From Synergistaceae bacterium (GTDB lineage: Bacteria > Synergistota > Synergistia > Synergistales > Synergistaceae), in NCBI GenBank assembly GCA_031274115.1, contig JAISQP010000085.1:1-7584 (forward strand): DNA of 7,584 nucleotides, written 5' to 3'. The notes beneath the pieces are model-generated. The model was not told the DNA's origin, ran no database searches, and saw only the letters and a list, made by a program, of their open reading frames with translations. Positions 5,839-7,584 of the stretch are shown here, piece after piece (position 1 is the stretch's first letter; the number at the start of each line of letters is the position of its first letter). The translations under genes were made by a program, and so were the position numbers.

Positions 5839-7584
5839 CTAATTCGTTATCCAGTAATAGATGATCGTTTTTTCCGGCGGAATGGCCTGCGAATCCCTGC
5901 CTTTCTGGACATAAAGCGCTAAGCTGTTGTCGCTGAGTCTCGTAATGCCGTTCTTCCCAGCGAGTTCCTTGAAGTCGGAGTTCGCGAAGGGGTCTTTCGA
6001 GAGGAGTTCGTACGTAAAGACCAAAGTCGAGCTTCCGTCCGCGTTTCGCAGAGGAGTCGTTCCGGTGATCTTCACCCCCTCGATCTGGATGAAGCGCATC
6101 TTTGAATCATCCTTCGCGGTCCAGATGTTCGATCCATTGCTGACGTCCATCGCGTAAAGGCGGGAGTATCCGTCGACTCCGCTCTTCGACGCGTTGCAAA
6201 CGTCTTCGACGCCGGATAAATCTATGTTGGATACGGTGAAAGTGGCTGCGTACATTTTTTTGCCGCGCACAATCGGCCTGGCCGCAACATACTCGTTTCC
6301 GGCGATTTTATGCTGGGCGCTCACCGCGGTATCGAGAGCCATATACCATCCCTTCCGGCCTGGCGGCATGACATCGTTCGAGCGTGTTTGCAGCGGATGG
6401 AGATCGTCCCTGTAAATCGTCCCATCTCCAGTAGCGGGGTGCAGCGGGGTATTTATGGAAAAGAGCATCTGAGCTGTCCTGCCATCTCCGTTTATTATCT
6501 TTCCTCTCTCCTTCACCTCGACGTTCGCCGTTCCGCCGACCATCCATACCGTACCGTCCTTTTCCTTTTTAAAGGCCACCCCGTGGGGGATCGCGAAATT
6601 TCTGTCCGTACCGGCGCCTCTCGCGTCTCTCATCTGAAGCGTCGCCGCGGTCCTTACGCTCCAGTTCTGTACCGGTATTGGCGAGCCGTTTTTGCCCTCC
6701 ATGCTGATTGTGAAAATATTTCCCCTGTTATCGGCGGCATATGCGTGCCCGCTTATGAACTGCGCGTATTTGGAGGAAGAGTTGCCGGAGGATAGAAGCG
6801 TTGGCGCGGAGAGGATCATTCCCATGTACGGCGTCCGTCCGACCGTCCTGTCCCCAACTCTCCAGCCATTGGCAAGAGCGTCGCCATCGAAGGCCTTTAT
6901 TACGCTGCCGTCCTTCGGGTCAAGTATGAGAATCACAGCTCCTTCGCCGCCGTTTCTGGAAATGTCGACTTCTGTCTGCAAGCCTCCCGGCACGACAATT
7001 ATGTTCCGCGTAAGCGGTTTGTCGGCGTCACCGCCCTTCATCACCACTCCCATTGCGGGACTCGCGCCTGCATAGCCTAATTTCAGCCAGGCGGCTTCGT
7101 TTCCGGAAAGCCCTCTGGAATCGAGCCAGACAGGAGCGTTGAACGAACTGGATTTATCCATGGATACGATCTGGTTCCCATATTTCTCCCGATACCACAT
7201 GAACTTCGGATTTTTGTGGTCGCTCACGTCCATCATGTAAAGCCCGTTTCCTCCCCTCCCGAGAGTGCCGAGTAAAAACTGGCGCCAGTCGTGAAGGGCG
7301 TCTGAGCCCATGTCAAAATTCCGGGCCTGGAGAGAGCCGTCAAGGACAAACCCCGGGAGCGAGCGCTTCCCTCCGCTATCTCCGTCCTCAGTGACTACTT
7401 CGACCCAGACGCGGTTACCGTCTGTGCCCTGAGTCGTCTTCAGCGAGGCGAGACGCATGGGCAGGAGCGAGGGCGGCGGAAGGATGACCTTCTCCGCCTT
7501 CCCTCCAGAGGGCTCGACGAGGTACAACAGGCCGCTGTTAGTCTGTCCGTACAGCATCGGCGGATTGGCGCCGGATTGACTTTG
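5839..7584 (-). CDS. PilC/PilY1-type type IV pilus protein, C-terminal propeller; N-terminus outside window
   Basis: The frame is open to the right edge and gives 581 visible residues; the ATG at 7557 is internal, since nine more in-frame codons precede it. PilY1 proteins sit at the type IV pilus tip or cell surface and support pilus extension, adhesion and surface sensing. Hallmarks in order are LYGQTNSGLLYLVEP, LGTLGRGGNGLYMMDVSD then PKFMWYREKYG, LKLGYAGASPAMG, ILILDPKDGSVIKAFDG, MILSAPTLL with HAYAADNRGNIF, GTVWMVGGTANV, GWYMALD with ARPIVRGKKMYAATF, RLYAMDVSNGSNIW, and a terminal YYWITN where PilY1 proteins end in a similar tryptophan strand. These are repeated beta-propeller strands in PilY1 order. 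The loop before HAYAADNRGN lacks the usual run of aspartates that binds calcium. The missing N-terminus would carry the signal peptide and any adhesin domain. The gene is probably last in a cluster to the right. A general PQQ-like propeller protein is the alternative, but the motif order favours PilY1. Confidence 0.85.
   Translation of the reverse strand, partial: QSQSGANPPMLYGQTNSGLLYLVEPSGGKAEKVILPPPSLLPMRLASLKTTQGTDGNRVWVEVVTEDGDSGGKRSLPGFVLDGSLQARNFDMGSDALHDWRQFLLGTLGRGGNGLYMMDVSDHKNPKFMWYREKYGNQIVSMDKSSSFNAPVWLDSRGLSGNEAAWLKLGYAGASPAMGVVMKGGDADKPLTRNIIVVPGGLQTEVDISRNGGEGAVILILDPKDGSVIKAFDGDALANGWRVGDRTVGRTPYMGMILSAPTLLSSGNSSSKYAQFISGHAYAADNRGNIFTISMEGKNGSPIPVQNWSVRTAATLQMRDARGAGTDRNFAIPHGVAFKKEKDGTVWMVGGTANVEVKERGKIINGDGRTAQMLFSINTPLHPATGDGTIYRDDLHPLQTRSNDVMPPGRKGWYMALDTAVSAQHKIAGNEYVAARPIVRGKKMYAATFTVSNIDLSGVEDVCNASKSGVDGYSRLYAMDVSNGSNIWTAKDDSKMRFIQIEGVKITGTTPLRNADGSSTLVFTYELLSKDPFANSDFKELAGKNGITRLSDNSLALYVQKGRDSQAIPPEKTIIYYWITN

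Noticed and set aside
7557..7584. ATG at 7557 as the true start of the PilY1-like gene
   Set aside because: Nine upstream codons are open in frame to the edge, no Shine-Dalgarno precedes the ATG, and the sequence begins in the middle of a propeller strand, so the gene is truncated by the window.

Overview
The window is protein-coding almost end to end and reads as an ordinary bacterial chromosome segment. It is fairly GC-rich by eye, with gaps of only 13 to 68 nt between genes, Shine-Dalgarno sites and frequent GTG starts. Reading AGG for arginine and ATA for isoleucine is common even in the GC-rich genes. Together with a Gram-negative-type gene set (PilY1-like pilus protein, exported SYLF protein), this would fit a diderm such as a Synergistota member. 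That placement is a weak inference; no rRNA or marker gene is present. I saw no mobile element, CRISPR array, tRNA or rRNA.

Layout. Positions 1-5137 hold a three-gene operon on the minus strand, read right to left. It starts with a 177-residue exported protein of unknown function (5137-4604), continues with an exported SYLF-domain protein (4587-3859), and ends with a very large SNF2-family DNA-dependent ATPase (3845 to beyond position 1). The gaps are 16 and 13 nt. The SNF2 protein has a long unassigned N-terminal part with TPR-like helices, a pre-ATPase segment typical of bacterial SNF2 proteins, and a well-preserved first ATPase lobe. The second lobe is cut by the window edge.

A 68-nt AT-rich divergent intergenic region (5138-5205) separates this operon from thpR on the plus strand (5206-5772), which encodes an RNA 2',3'-cyclic phosphodiesterase with both HxT motifs. 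The region contains a self-complementary ATTATAAT, so a perfect TATAAT -10 hexamer can be read on either strand.

thpR converges on a partial minus-strand gene (5839-7584) encoding the C-terminal beta-propeller of a PilC/PilY1-type type IV pilus protein. A perfect 15-bp hairpin between the two stop codons is the likely two-way terminator. The PilY1-like gene is probably the last gene of a pilus or pseudopilus cluster lying to the right.

No strongly novel system is evident. The points most worth following are the large unassigned N-terminus of the SNF2 protein and its operon with two exported proteins, the apparent loss of the PilY1 calcium loop, the symmetric divergent promoter, and a start-stop ATGTGA at the head of the operon.
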